The position numbers and the translations under genes are program-made. Shown here piece after piece: positions 7,542-15,917 of a stretch of 33,132 nucleotides of DNA; position 1 is the first letter of the stretch, and each line of letters starts with the position of its first letter. A model generated the notes under the pieces. The model had not been told where the DNA came from, made no database searches, and worked only from the letters and a program-made list of their open reading frames with translations. This DNA is from Flavobacterium sp. (GTDB lineage Bacteria; Bacteroidota; Bacteroidia; Flavobacteriales; Flavobacteriaceae), in assembly GCA_024644655.1 (NCBI GenBank), contig JAHEHJ010000018.1, forward strand, positions 1 to 33,132, given 5' to 3'.

Positions 7542-9563
7542 TTATTCTTTAATAAACTTCTGAACATGTTCAGCACCATCTTGACTGGTAAGTAATAAGA
7601 TGTATGTGCCAGCTGTTAATTGCTCCACCGACATACTATTGTTTTTTACTATTCCTTTTAAGATAGATTTTCCAGTCAAATCAAATACTTGTGCTTCTTT
7701 AATATCAACTGAAGTTTGTGTTCCTTTAAAGTTTAATGTGTTTTTAACTGGATTTGGATATACTACAAAAGCATTGTTTTGAAATTCTTGAACGCCTAAT
7801 GTAGCACCTTCAACCACACTTAAAGTTTGATTTGGATTTACATTCGTATACGTATCAACTAAACCAGATGGCCATTTAATCACAACTTGATCAATTGTAG
7901 TAGTAGTTCCTAAACCAAAATGAGCATTCAAAGTACTTTGGTGGCTAAATCCATTTCCACTTTTTATTTCACGCGTTTGTTTACCCCATGGTCCGTATAT
8001 TTCAACTTTAGCTCCTATACCATTACGATTACTTTGTATACCTTGTAACGTCACTTTTAACCAATTGTTTTGATTCGGAGTGTTGATGTATACATTAGTA
8101 CCCATTTGTACATCTAAGAACCCATCGTTATTTAAATCGCCTATCGCACCTTCACTAAACGGTAAGTCATAACCTGTAAAGGTTAAATTTCCATTGTTGA
8201 TGTACAATTCGCGATTGTTTTGCCAAATGAAATCCATCCATCCATCATTGTTGAAATCTGCTGCCTGAAGTTCCCAAGACCCTACAGTAGCTTCAATACC
8301 GGAAGCGGCAAAAACATCTGTGAAAGTTCCATTGCCGTTATTACGGTATAATTTGTTCGTATCTGAAATATTAGATAATAAAATATCCATATCACCATCA
8401 TTGTCATAATCCTCTATAGCATCTGACCAAGATTGAGCTCCATCATTAATACCAGCAGCTGCTCCTGATTCAGTGTATGTACCATTTCCGTTGTTTTTGT
8501 AATATAAGTTAATGCGTTGTGGGTCACCTATCGGAGCTCCACCTCGACATTTTGCTAAATACATATCAATATCACCATCACTGTCAATATCTGCCCACTG
8601 GGATTGGTAATTACCTCCTACAGCTAAAGTAGGCATTAAAGAAATGTCAAAGTTCAAATGGCCACTTCCATCATTGCGATACGCATGACTTTGAGCCACA
8701 TCATGACAAGCCCACAAATCCAAATTTCCATCGTTGTTGATGTCAACAAAATTGGATCTTTGAGTAAATATACTTTGAGGGTATTCCAATATAGTATAAC
8801 CTGTTCCTGTATTGTTAGCAGTAGCCAAACTTACACGACTCGAATTTCCTAATGCTAAGTCATTAAAACCATTACGATCATAATCTCCAGCAGAGATACT
8901 CCATCCAGGAGTGTAATTTACAGTTGCAGGATACGTATTGGTATTGAAACCACCCGTTGATTTTTGAGAATATACTACAACTTGATTGGAAGCCACCGTT
9001 ACGATGTCATCCAAATAATCTCCATCCATATCAGCCACACAACAAATAGAAGAATTACCTCCAAATGCTTGTGCAGTAAATACAACTGGTGAAGGTATTG
9101 GTGCTATATAAGGTGCTTCACTCAATTGGAAATCAAAACCTGCAGTGCTCCATCTGCCATCCCATGCAATATAATAGGTAGTTCCAGCAAAGGCATTAAA
9201 TGTGATTGTAGATAAATAGGAATTGGTGTCTACTCCATTGTTACAAGCAATGTTTCCTGCATCATCATCATTCGCATAACAAGCCAAAGTGCCACAAGTA
9301 CCTGTGTAAATCAAGACAAATGTATCTTTACAGATGTTTATGGCTAAATCTGAAGTTACTGTTACACTGTGATTTTGAGTAGGGGTATAGGTATACCATT
9401 TAGCAAAGGCATTGGTCGAACATGGCGTGGTAATATTAGTGCCATCTACAGCAGAAACAGTAGTGATTCCAGCTGTTACAGGAACTGCAGTTGCACATGT
9501 TCCTTGAGCTTGAGAGGTATGCCATCCCAAAAACATAAGAAGTAGTAACGTAATTTTTTTCAT
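7542..9563 (-). CDS. T9SS-secreted FG-GAP/VCBS and ASPIC/UnbV protein
   Basis: A 673-residue secreted protein. Residues 1-19 are a Sec signal (cut near AQG). Residues ~20-150 form a beta-sandwich resembling pre-peptidase/carbohydrate-binding domains (TYYIAWDGR). Residues ~160-490 carry six or more FG-GAP/VCBS-like repeats with calcium-type D-x-D-x-D-G loops (DIDSDGDID, DYDNDGDMD). Residues ~510-585 match ASPIC/UnbV (NRNGIGAKVEIYGPWGKQ). The last ~75 residues are a type A type IX secretion signal (VYPNPVKNTL ... YILLLTSQDG). It probably sits on or leaves the cell surface and binds ligands; no catalytic site is recognised. It is 22 bp downstream of the cytochrome gene. Confidence 0.88.
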   Translation of the reverse strand: MKKITLLLLMFLGWHTSQAQGTCATAVPVTAGITTVSAVDGTNITTPCSTNAFAKWYTYTPTQNHSVTVTSDLAINICKDTFVLIYTGTCGTLACYANDDDAGNIACNNGVDTNSYLSTITFNAFAGTTYYIAWDGRWSTAGFDFQLSEAPYIAPIPSPVVFTAQAFGGNSSICCVADMDGDYLDDIVTVASNQVVVYSQKSTGGFNTNTYPATVNYTPGWSISAGDYDRNGFNDLALGNSSRVSLATANNTGTGYTILEYPQSIFTQRSNFVDINNDGNLDLWACHDVAQSHAYRNDGSGHLNFDISLMPTLAVGGNYQSQWADIDSDGDIDMYLAKCRGGAPIGDPQRINLYYKNNGNGTYTESGAAAGINDGAQSWSDAIEDYDNDGDMDILLSNISDTNKLYRNNGNGTFTDVFAASGIEATVGSWELQAADFNNDGWMDFIWQNNRELYINNGNLTFTGYDLPFSEGAIGDLNNDGFLDVQMGTNVYINTPNQNNWLKVTLQGIQSNRNGIGAKVEIYGPWGKQTREIKSGNGFSHQSTLNAHFGLGTTTTIDQVVIKWPSGLVDTYTNVNPNQTLSVVEGATLGVQEFQNNAFVVYPNPVKNTLNFKGTQTSVDIKEAQVFDLTGKSILKGIVKNNSMSVEQLTAGTYILLLTSQDGAEHVQKFIKE

Positions 9564-9585
9564 AGTGGTTTGATTAGTGTGGTTA

Positions 9586-11022
9586 TTAATTGCAATGTTG
9601 TGTTAACGAATTTATCCAATCTTTAATCAATTGGACGCCTTCCTCATGAACAACCGTTCTTCCAATGATTGGCATCATTTCGGCTTGGTCATTAGTGGAT
9701 ATGCGGTATATTAATTCCGAATGGTCTGCATTCCCCGCATTGATAATATAGGGATGATCAGGGATATTAAATAAAGGGGCTAAGCATACACCAAATGAAT
9801 GTAAATCGGTGTTGCTAAAATTGAACCGTTGTGGGGTATAATCACAATGGCCTCCATCTCTATGGCAATGCGCACAATTCATATCAATATACGAACGGGC
9901 GCGTAAGGATAAAGATTTACTAGTGTCTCGCCAATCAACGGTTGAGTTGATTGCCGATAATGCAGGAACATCACTTCCTAAATACCCTACACTTTGCCAT
10001 TTCTCAATTTGGTTTTGTGCACCGCCATTTATGTAATTAAATACAGTGTTTAAGTTTTGGGGTTTTGGCCCAATAGGAATAGTGAGTTCTCCTCCCGTAA
10101 TATGGTTCGGATTGATTTTATGACAGGTAACACATTCAGTCTCTGAAGGTATTCTAAAGTTAATACTTTTGTTAACACCATTGTCATCTATCCAATTAAC
10201 TGGAACAAATAATCCATTTCCTGTAGTTTCTAATGTTGCGTCAGTTTGTGCATCATTCCAAACATAATCATACAGTTTCCAACCATCTGCTTTGCGAACT
10301 AACAACCGGGTTTCTATATTTTTGCGATTACCACTGGGTTGTACGTTGTCATAATAAAAGGTTTTGATCAATATGGCTCCAACAGGAAAATCAAATATAT
10401 TGTCATCTCCATTATAAGTAGCGTGGGTGTCTTTCGGCATCCATACAAATCTTTTTTTATGTGCATAATCCGAAAATAAGGCACTTGCAGGTTCATAAGG
10501 AATTACATTCAAAGATGGAATCTGATTCTTAATGTCACCCATGAAAAAATGATAATCAGATAATTTGGTAAATGGAACTTGTGACAAATCAGCCGTAACT
10601 ATGGCTTCAGCATTAATTGTAACTATAGCGGCATTTGAAGTGTTATTCTGAGCATCTTTTACGGTATAGGATATAGGGGTTGGATTTCCAGTAAAGGTGT
10701 CCAAAGGCGTAAATGTAATTACTCCAGTAACTGGATTGACACTCCATGTGCCTTGATTGGCTACAACTAGTTCATCTAAAGTACCGTTTGAATCTGTATC
10801 AGTACCTCCTACAATACTAACCGTACTCGCATCAATAAAATCTCCAGTAGTATCATTGGCTAAAACATCGATACTAACAGCTGCTGTTAATGTACTGCTA
10901 ACAGTGTCATCAGATGCAACCGGTAAATCATCGACAGTTAAATAGTCATTGTTGTCTGAACAAGATAGTAAAGTAAAAAATACCGTAACTAATAACAGTT
11001 GAGAGAGATAGTGTTTTTTCAT
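9586..11022 (-). CDS. Diheme c-type cytochrome lipoprotein (SO2930/TIGR03806-like)
   Basis: Read from ATG at 11022: 478 residues with lipobox LLSC (Cys21). Residues ~35-140 are a cadherin/Ig-like domain of the kind found in surface proteins (VLANDTTGD, NPVTGVITFTP, SYTVKDAQNN). Residues ~150-478 match the SO2930-type cytochrome family (LSDYHFF, ALFSDYAHKKRFVWMP, FPVGAILIKTFYY), with heme sites CVTCH (297-301) and CAHCH (383-387). It is probably an envelope electron carrier; its partner is unknown. A longer start at 11061 lacks a signal at its N-terminus. A -7-like TATTTTTG on the minus strand (11048-11041) lies upstream. It is probably cotranscribed with the UnbV protein. Confidence 0.85.
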   Translation of the reverse strand: MKKHYLSQLLLVTVFFTLLSCSDNNDYLTVDDLPVASDDTVSSTLTAAVSIDVLANDTTGDFIDASTVSIVGGTDTDSNGTLDELVVANQGTWSVNPVTGVITFTPLDTFTGNPTPISYTVKDAQNNTSNAAIVTINAEAIVTADLSQVPFTKLSDYHFFMGDIKNQIPSLNVIPYEPASALFSDYAHKKRFVWMPKDTHATYNGDDNIFDFPVGAILIKTFYYDNVQPSGNRKNIETRLLVRKADGWKLYDYVWNDAQTDATLETTGNGLFVPVNWIDDNGVNKSINFRIPSETECVTCHKINPNHITGGELTIPIGPKPQNLNTVFNYINGGAQNQIEKWQSVGYLGSDVPALSAINSTVDWRDTSKSLSLRARSYIDMNCAHCHRDGGHCDYTPQRFNFSNTDLHSFGVCLAPLFNIPDHPYIINAGNADHSELIYRISTNDQAEMMPIIGRTVVHEEGVQLIKDWINSLTQHCN

Positions 11023-11128
11023 AGAGTTTTGTAAAGAGTTCAAAAATAACAAAAAAATCATACTATCCCTAAAATTGTGAAGTAACAGTAATAAATAATT
11101 GTATTTATTGTTGAAACCTTACATTTTT

Positions 11129-11677
11129 CTAAATATCTTTCAATTGTATGCGGTAGGTTTTTAGTTGCTCTATGGCAGTAGGTGATAAATAATCAAACTG
11201 CTCTTCATGGCGGTCTTTGTCTTTTTTGAGTGCTATCATTTTGATGCAATTCCAAAACCGACGTATTTCTTCTTTTGTTGAAATAATGAGCCCAGGAACT
11301 TCTATGTTTTTACCTGCTGTATCTTTAGCAACCATTGTAAAATAACTAGAATTACAATGTTTCACTTTGCCAGTCTGAATATTCTCCGATTCTACGCGAA
11401 TCCCTACAATCATCGAACTGTGTCCCACATAATTGACACTAGCTTTCATAGTCACCAATTCACCAACCTCAATTGGGTTTAGAAAATCAACAGTATCCAC
11501 TGAGGCCGTCACACAATAATGCCCCGAGAATTTAGACGCACAAGCAAATGCAATTTGATCCAATAAGGATAATATATACCCTCCATGTATTTTACCACTG
11601 AAATTGGTGTGCGAAGGCAACATCAATTCTGAAATAGTGATTTTAGAAGAGGAAACGGGTTTGAATGTATTATTCAT
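11129..11677 (-). CDS. Acyl-CoA thioesterase (hotdog, YciA/BFIT type)
   Basis: A 182-residue hotdog thioesterase with the acyl-CoA hydrolase signature: LPSHTNFSGKIHGGYILSLLDQ (~residues 20-41, in which the Asn and HGG-D region form the active site), then DTVDFLNPIEVGELVTMKA and NYVGHSSMIVGIRV. It probably hydrolyses fatty acyl-CoAs in the cytoplasm. Its start overlaps the end of rmuC by 8 bp, which indicates cotranscription. It is distinct from the MenI-like thioesterase near the left end, which belongs to the PaaI branch. Confidence 0.88.
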   Translation of the reverse strand: MNNTFKPVSSSKITISELMLPSHTNFSGKIHGGYILSLLDQIAFACASKFSGHYCVTASVDTVDFLNPIEVGELVTMKASVNYVGHSSMIVGIRVESENIQTGKVKHCNSSYFTMVAKDTAGKNIEVPGLIISTKEEIRRFWNCIKMIALKKDKDRHEEQFDYLSPTAIEQLKTYRIQLKDI

Positions 11678-12992
11678 CTTTTTCAGCTCGAGTTAGTATG
11701 TTTTCAGGTAAAGCTTTTTTGGCTTTAGCTCCCATTTTTTTCAATTTCTCTACACTGGTTACTAAATTGCCTTTTCCTTCAACTAGTTTATTCATAGCTC
11801 CTTGATATTCAATCTTGGCTTCATCCATCTTTTTGCCAATTTTCACCAAATCTGAAACAAATCCTTCAAATTTATCATACAATGCCCCGGCTTGTCTAGC
11901 AATCTCTAAGGCATTTTCTTGTTGCTTTTGATTGGTCCACATACTGTCAATGGTACGTAATGTGGCCAATAATGTTGATGGCGTTACAATAACTATATTC
12001 TTTTCAAAAGCTTTGTTGTATAAACTAGTATCTTCATTCAGAGCTAAAGCAAAAGCCGATTCTATAGGGACAAATAACAAGACAAAATCGGGACTCTCCA
12101 TTTGGTATAAGTCATAGTAATTTTTTTCACTTAATTGATCCACATGACGCTTCAACGCCATCACATGCTCTTTTAAATGTTTGGCTTTCTCAACCTCATC
12201 TTCTTCATTAATATAGCGTTCATAGGCTGTTAAAGTCACTTTAGAATCGACTATCATTTTCTTTCCATCGGGCAAGTTAATCACCACATCTGGAAATACG
12301 CGATTACCTTCTTCGGTAACAAAACTTTGTTGCACTTCATATTCTCGCCCTTTCTCTAAACCCGATTTTTCCAAAACGCGTTCCAATATCAACTCGCCCC
12401 AATTCCCCTGCATCTTACTGTCGCCTTTTAAGGCCTTAGTTAAATTCAAGGTTTCCTTACTCATCTGCTCGTTCATTTCCTTCAAGCCTAAGATTTGTTG
12501 TCGCAAAGCCGCATGGTAATCAATGCTTTCTTTGTGGGTGTCTTCTACTTTCTTTTCGAAAAGCTGTATTTTATCTTGAAGCGGACTTAGAATGTTCTTG
12601 AGGTTTTCTTTGTTTTGCTCCGTAAACTTATTTGTTTTTTCTTCTAATATCTTGTTGGCCAAATTCTCAAACTCTTTGGTGAACTTCTCTTGCAACTTTT
12701 CAACCTCGTCTTTTTGCTCTTTATTACGCTCCCATAAATTCTCAAAATCGGTTTCTTTTTTAGACAATTGAATCGCTAAGGCTTCTTTTTCAGCTCTAAT
12801 ATATTCCCGCTCTTCTACCGTCTGATTCACTTGGTTTTTGAGTTGTTCTATTTGCTGCAACAATCCGTTTATCTTTTCTTGTAAGGAGGCTTTGTCCATA
12901 TTTGAATGGGCTGCCAATAGGGTTTTGCCAATATAAATACCTATGCCTAAGGCAATCAAAAAGGCAAGTATGATAAAGATTGAATTTGACAT
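11670..12992 (-). CDS. rmuC: DNA recombination protein RmuC
   Basis: Read from ATG at 12992: 440 residues. Order: one N-terminal membrane segment (residues ~4-22), a long coiled coil rich in Glu, Lys and Gln (~30-185), the RmuC nuclease-like core starting MQGNWGELILERVLEKSGL and containing PDVVINLPDGKKMIVDSK, then a C-terminal helical region. RmuC limits inversion-type rearrangements in E. coli and is predicted to be a membrane-anchored nuclease. The upstream in-frame extension to 13088 runs through the divergent promoter region and has no homology, so it is not used. It is the first gene of a unit with the thioesterase. Confidence 0.92.
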   Translation of the reverse strand: MSNSIFIILAFLIALGIGIYIGKTLLAAHSNMDKASLQEKINGLLQQIEQLKNQVNQTVEEREYIRAEKEALAIQLSKKETDFENLWERNKEQKDEVEKLQEKFTKEFENLANKILEEKTNKFTEQNKENLKNILSPLQDKIQLFEKKVEDTHKESIDYHAALRQQILGLKEMNEQMSKETLNLTKALKGDSKMQGNWGELILERVLEKSGLEKGREYEVQQSFVTEEGNRVFPDVVINLPDGKKMIVDSKVTLTAYERYINEEDEVEKAKHLKEHVMALKRHVDQLSEKNYYDLYQMESPDFVLLFVPIESAFALALNEDTSLYNKAFEKNIVIVTPSTLLATLRTIDSMWTNQKQQENALEIARQAGALYDKFEGFVSDLVKIGKKMDEAKIEYQGAMNKLVEGKGNLVTSVEKLKKMGAKAKKALPENILTRAEKDE

Positions 12993-13028
12993 AGTACTGT
13001 AGTGTTTTTGGTAAAAATAAGCATTAAA

Positions 13029-13060
13029 TTGAAAAAGGGAAATGGAATACTGTATTTTTG
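13029..13060 (+). promoter_or_regulatory. Candidate promoter for the pseudouridine synthase gene
   Basis: TTG (13029-13031), a 21-nt spacer and TATTTTTG (13053-13060) fit the Bacteroidota promoter with a slightly long spacer. It ends 16 bp before the ATG at 13077. Confidence 0.5.
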
Positions 13061-13076
13061 TTTTCAAATACAAATC

Positions 13077-13640
13077 ATGCACCGCCACTTCCTAATTCAC
13101 AAACCTCACGGCTATTTAAGCCAATTCATCTACGAGAAAAAGCGTCACAAAAAACTCTTGGGAGAACTCTACGATTTTCCAAAAGGTACTATGGCTATAG
13201 GTCGGCTAGATCAAGATTCGGAGGGATTGTTGTTGCTCACTACCGATGGCATGATGAGTGAAATTATGCGCGGTAAAACCGTCGAAAAAGAATACTATGC
13301 CCAAGTGGATGGCATAATTACAGAACAAGCTGTGGACCAATTAAAGAAAGGGGTTGAAATTGGCTTCAAAGGCATACGCTATACCACCAAGGAATGTAAG
13401 GCAAGTATCATCACCCAACTCCCAGAAAGTATAGGAGTAGGGAGGCGTATACGCGATGAACGACATGGGCCTACCAGTTGGGTGTCTATCACACTTACCG
13501 AAGGCAAATTCCGCCAGGTTCGTAAAATGACAGCGGCAGTAGGATTTCCTACCCTCAGATTGATACGAATTCGAGTAGGAACTATACATTTGCAAAACCT
13601 TAAAGCGGGTGAAGTGAAAGAGGTAAACGCTTTTCAATAA
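13077..13640 (+). CDS. RNA pseudouridine synthase, RluE/RsuA family
   Basis: A 187-residue member of the RsuA/RluB/E/F family without an N-terminal S4 domain. The catalytic motif GRLDQDSEGLLLLTTDG (Asp in RLD) is at about residue 41, with the family's KPxGYLSQF start and the C-terminal TEGKFRQVRKMTAAVGFPTLRLIRIRVG. Absence of S4, overall length and the KxYYAQVDG segment are most like RluE, which modifies 23S rRNA, but the target is not certain. ATG 13077 is preferred over 13002 because the promoter candidate lies between them. It is followed by trmL after 20 bp. Confidence 0.87.
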   Translation: MHRHFLIHKPHGYLSQFIYEKKRHKKLLGELYDFPKGTMAIGRLDQDSEGLLLLTTDGMMSEIMRGKTVEKEYYAQVDGIITEQAVDQLKKGVEIGFKGIRYTTKECKASIITQLPESIGVGRRIRDERHGPTSWVSITLTEGKFRQVRKMTAAVGFPTLRLIRIRVGTIHLQNLKAGEVKEVNAFQ

Positions 13641-13660
13641 ATCCCTAAATCTTTATTTAC

Positions 13661-14113
13661 ATGCTTAACATCGTTTTAGTAGAACCCGAAATCCCAAACA
13701 ATACTGGTAATATAGGCCGTCTTTGTGTGGGTACTCAATGCCGATTGCATCTTATTCATCCTTTCGGATTTGAAATTACCGATAAAAACCTAAAACGCTC
13801 GGGCCTCGATTACTGGGTGCATCTTGATTGGCACCAATATGAAAATGTAGCCCAATGGATAGCGCAAATTCCTGATTCTTCCCGGGTCTTTCTAATGAGC
13901 TCCCATGCCACTACCTCTATTTATGAAGCTGAATTTCAAGACAACGATTGGTTGGTTTTTGGTAAAGAAAGCGTAGGATTAAGTCCTGAAGTTTTAGCCC
14001 AATTCGAAAATCATTTAACCATTCCCATGTCACCACTTATTCGCAGTTATAATATTGCCAATTCAGTGGCCTTTGTGGTAGGGGAAGCCAAAAGACAACT
14101 TAATTTGAAATAA
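13661..14113 (+). CDS. trmL: tRNA (cytidine(34)-2'-O)-methyltransferase TrmL
   Basis: A 150-residue SPOUT methyltransferase of the minimal TrmL type, which 2'-O-methylates the wobble base of tRNA-Leu isoacceptors using SAM. The knot motifs are visible: EPEIPNNTGNIGRLC near the N-terminus, VFGKESVGLSPEV (~107) and IPMSPLIRSYNIANSVAFVVGE (~124), with Arg and Asn in the SAM-binding end. Length matches TrmL (~155). Its last 14 bp overlap the 3' end of the convergent ABC ATPase gene, with no terminator between them. Confidence 0.92.
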   Translation: MLNIVLVEPEIPNNTGNIGRLCVGTQCRLHLIHPFGFEITDKNLKRSGLDYWVHLDWHQYENVAQWIAQIPDSSRVFLMSSHATTSIYEAEFQDNDWLVFGKESVGLSPEVLAQFENHLTIPMSPLIRSYNIANSVAFVVGEAKRQLNLK

Positions 14114-14888
14114 CAAACTTCCCTTTTTCATTATCAAAAGTAATGGCGCTATCTTTAAATAGGGTAGCAAATACACCCTGACTTATCAAGTTGCAGGGTT
14201 GGTCTTGAACCACTTGTCCCTCGGTCATGACAATCATTTCATCACTCAGTTGGATTGCCAAGTCTATGTCATGGGTGGAAAATAAGATGCATTTGTTAGT
14301 TTCTTTACTAAGTGTTTTCAAAAGTTTGAATACCGATACTTTATGCAATAAATCCAAATGGGTCGTGGGCTCATCTAAGATGATAAGGGGCGTGTCTTGG
14401 GCTAAAGCTCTTGCGATTAATACAATTTGCAATTGACCATCACTGATTTCAAAATGTTTTTTGTCAACCAAATGCTCAATTTGGGTTAAAGCAATGGCTC
14501 GATCAATAACTTCAATATCTTTTGGAGCTAATTTCCCCATCCAATTTGTATAGGGTTGTCTGCCCAAAGCAATCAATTCATAAACAGTTAAATTACTAGG
14601 AGGTAGTTTTTCAGTCAACACCAAACTCATCTGTTGGGCCCACTCTAGGGAATCCAAATCAAGTATGTTCTTCTGATTCATATAAACCGACCCATGTAAC
14701 GGTTTTTGAATCCCCGTTAGGGTACGCAACAAAGTCGATTTTCCAATACCATTGGCACCAACCAAGGCAACCAATTGTCCCTCTGTTAGCTTTAGGTTTA
14801 AATTCTGAGCAATACAATGCTGTTGCTTTTTAGACGAATAGCCAATGCTCAAGTCTGTTGTCGTGATGAGGTGCTTGGGTGTATTCAT
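14100..14888 (-). CDS. btuD: ABC transporter ATP-binding protein, B12/iron-chelate type
   Basis: A 262-residue FecE/BtuD-family ATPase. It has Walker A GANGIGKS (44-51), Q-loop region (~88-97), signature ISDGQ (148-152, with Asp in place of the usual Gly of LSGGQ), Walker B LIILDEP (168-174) and H-loop His206. ATG 14888 shares one base with the permease stop (TAATG), showing coupling, so the upstream start at 14921 is not used. It powers import by the adjacent permease. The B12 assignment rests on the divergent riboswitch-controlled receptor; ferric siderophore would be the alternative. Confidence 0.85.
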   Translation of the reverse strand: MNTPKHLITTTDLSIGYSSKKQQHCIAQNLNLKLTEGQLVALVGANGIGKSTLLRTLTGIQKPLHGSVYMNQKNILDLDSLEWAQQMSLVLTEKLPPSNLTVYELIALGRQPYTNWMGKLAPKDIEVIDRAIALTQIEHLVDKKHFEISDGQLQIVLIARALAQDTPLIILDEPTTHLDLLHKVSVFKLLKTLSKETNKCILFSTHDIDLAIQLSDEMIVMTEGQVVQDQPCNLISQGVFATLFKDSAITFDNEKGKFVISN

Positions 14889-15916
14889 TATCGGATGCTT
14901 TTCTTTTTTACAAGTAACCAAATAACAACAGGCGCTCCTACTATGGAGGTTATGGCGTTTATAGGCAATGTGAAATCCATACCGGGCATTTGAGATACAG
15001 TGTCACATGCCAACATGATAATAGCTCCTATAAGCAGTGTGGCCCAAAAAAGGGTTTTATGAGCACTGGTCTGAAAAAGGAGTTTGGCCAAATGGGGCAC
15101 GGCTAATCCAACAAAAGCTATAGGGCCCGCAAAGGCAGTTATGCTCCCAGCCAATATACTAGTAGCTATTATGATGATATAGCGTGTTTTTTTAAGATTT
15201 AACCCCATGCTTTTGGCATAGTTCTCACCCAGCAATAAGGCATCCAATGGTTTTATAGAAATCAAACTTAGTAGCAATCCTATAAGTATACATCCACCTA
15301 ATACAGTGGTGTTTTGCCACGATAAATTGCCAATACTTCCCATAGACCAAAAGGTGTATTTTTGAAGTTGCTCTGCCGAACTAAAATAGGTAAGTACATT
15401 CACTATTGCACCCGCAAAACTACTAAACATAAGCCCTACTATCAAGATGGATAGGGTGTCTCGCAATCGATGGGATACCAATATGATGAGAAGTAAGACC
15501 AACAAGCTTCCCAAACAAGAAGCCATGATAATACCATAAGAGGATAATAAAAATTGGGACACAAATACCGGTGCCACTCCAGCGCCCATGACAACAAAGG
15601 CAACACCCAAACTAGATCCCGAACTCAATCCCAATACGTATGGTCCAGCTAAAGGATTTCGAAACAAGGTTTGCATCAATAACCCACTAATAGAAAGTCC
15701 CATGCCAACCCATAAGGCCGTAATGGCTTTAGGTAATCGGTAATTGAGTATAATATAATCCCAAGTGGTTTTCGTTGTGGGATTCCCTGTGAGGCTTTTA
15801 AAAACCTCCTTCATGGGAATAGCCACTTGCCCCAAGGATATATTGGTAAGCAAGGCCAAAACTAAGGCCAAACCTAAAACACCAAATAGAACAGTATGTC
15901 TTGTGGATGTATTCAC
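14888..15916 (-). CDS. btuC: FecCD/BtuC-type ABC transporter permease
   Basis: A 342-residue permease with about ten membrane segments. The family hallmark SGLLMQTLFRNPLAGP followed by YVLGLSSGSSLG appears at about residues 77-105, and a GPIAFVGLAVPHLAKLL motif near residue 265 forms the ATPase-coupling loop. The start is GTG at 15916, two bases after the btuF stop (TAGC-GTG); the next in-frame ATG (~residue 36) would delete TM1. The downstream ATPase starts within its stop codon. It is the probable inner-membrane channel for vitamin B12. Confidence 0.87.
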   Translation of the reverse strand: MNTSTRHTVLFGVLGLALVLALLTNISLGQVAIPMKEVFKSLTGNPTTKTTWDYIILNYRLPKAITALWVGMGLSISGLLMQTLFRNPLAGPYVLGLSSGSSLGVAFVVMGAGVAPVFVSQFLLSSYGIIMASCLGSLLVLLLIILVSHRLRDTLSILIVGLMFSSFAGAIVNVLTYFSSAEQLQKYTFWSMGSIGNLSWQNTTVLGGCILIGLLLSLISIKPLDALLLGENYAKSMGLNLKKTRYIIIIATSILAGSITAFAGPIAFVGLAVPHLAKLLFQTSAHKTLFWATLLIGAIIMLACDTVSQMPGMDFTLPINAITSIVGAPVVIWLLVKKKSIR

Positions 15917-15917
15917 G

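Noticed and set aside
7600-8852. Repeated DNA in the FG-GAP gene as a DNA repeat element
   Set aside because: The similarity follows the D-x-D-x-D-G protein repeats and codon phase, so it is explained by protein domains.
13341-13637. Minus-strand ORF of 98 codons inside the pseudouridine synthase gene
   Set aside because: It is antisense to conserved catalytic-domain sequence and has no recognisable features.
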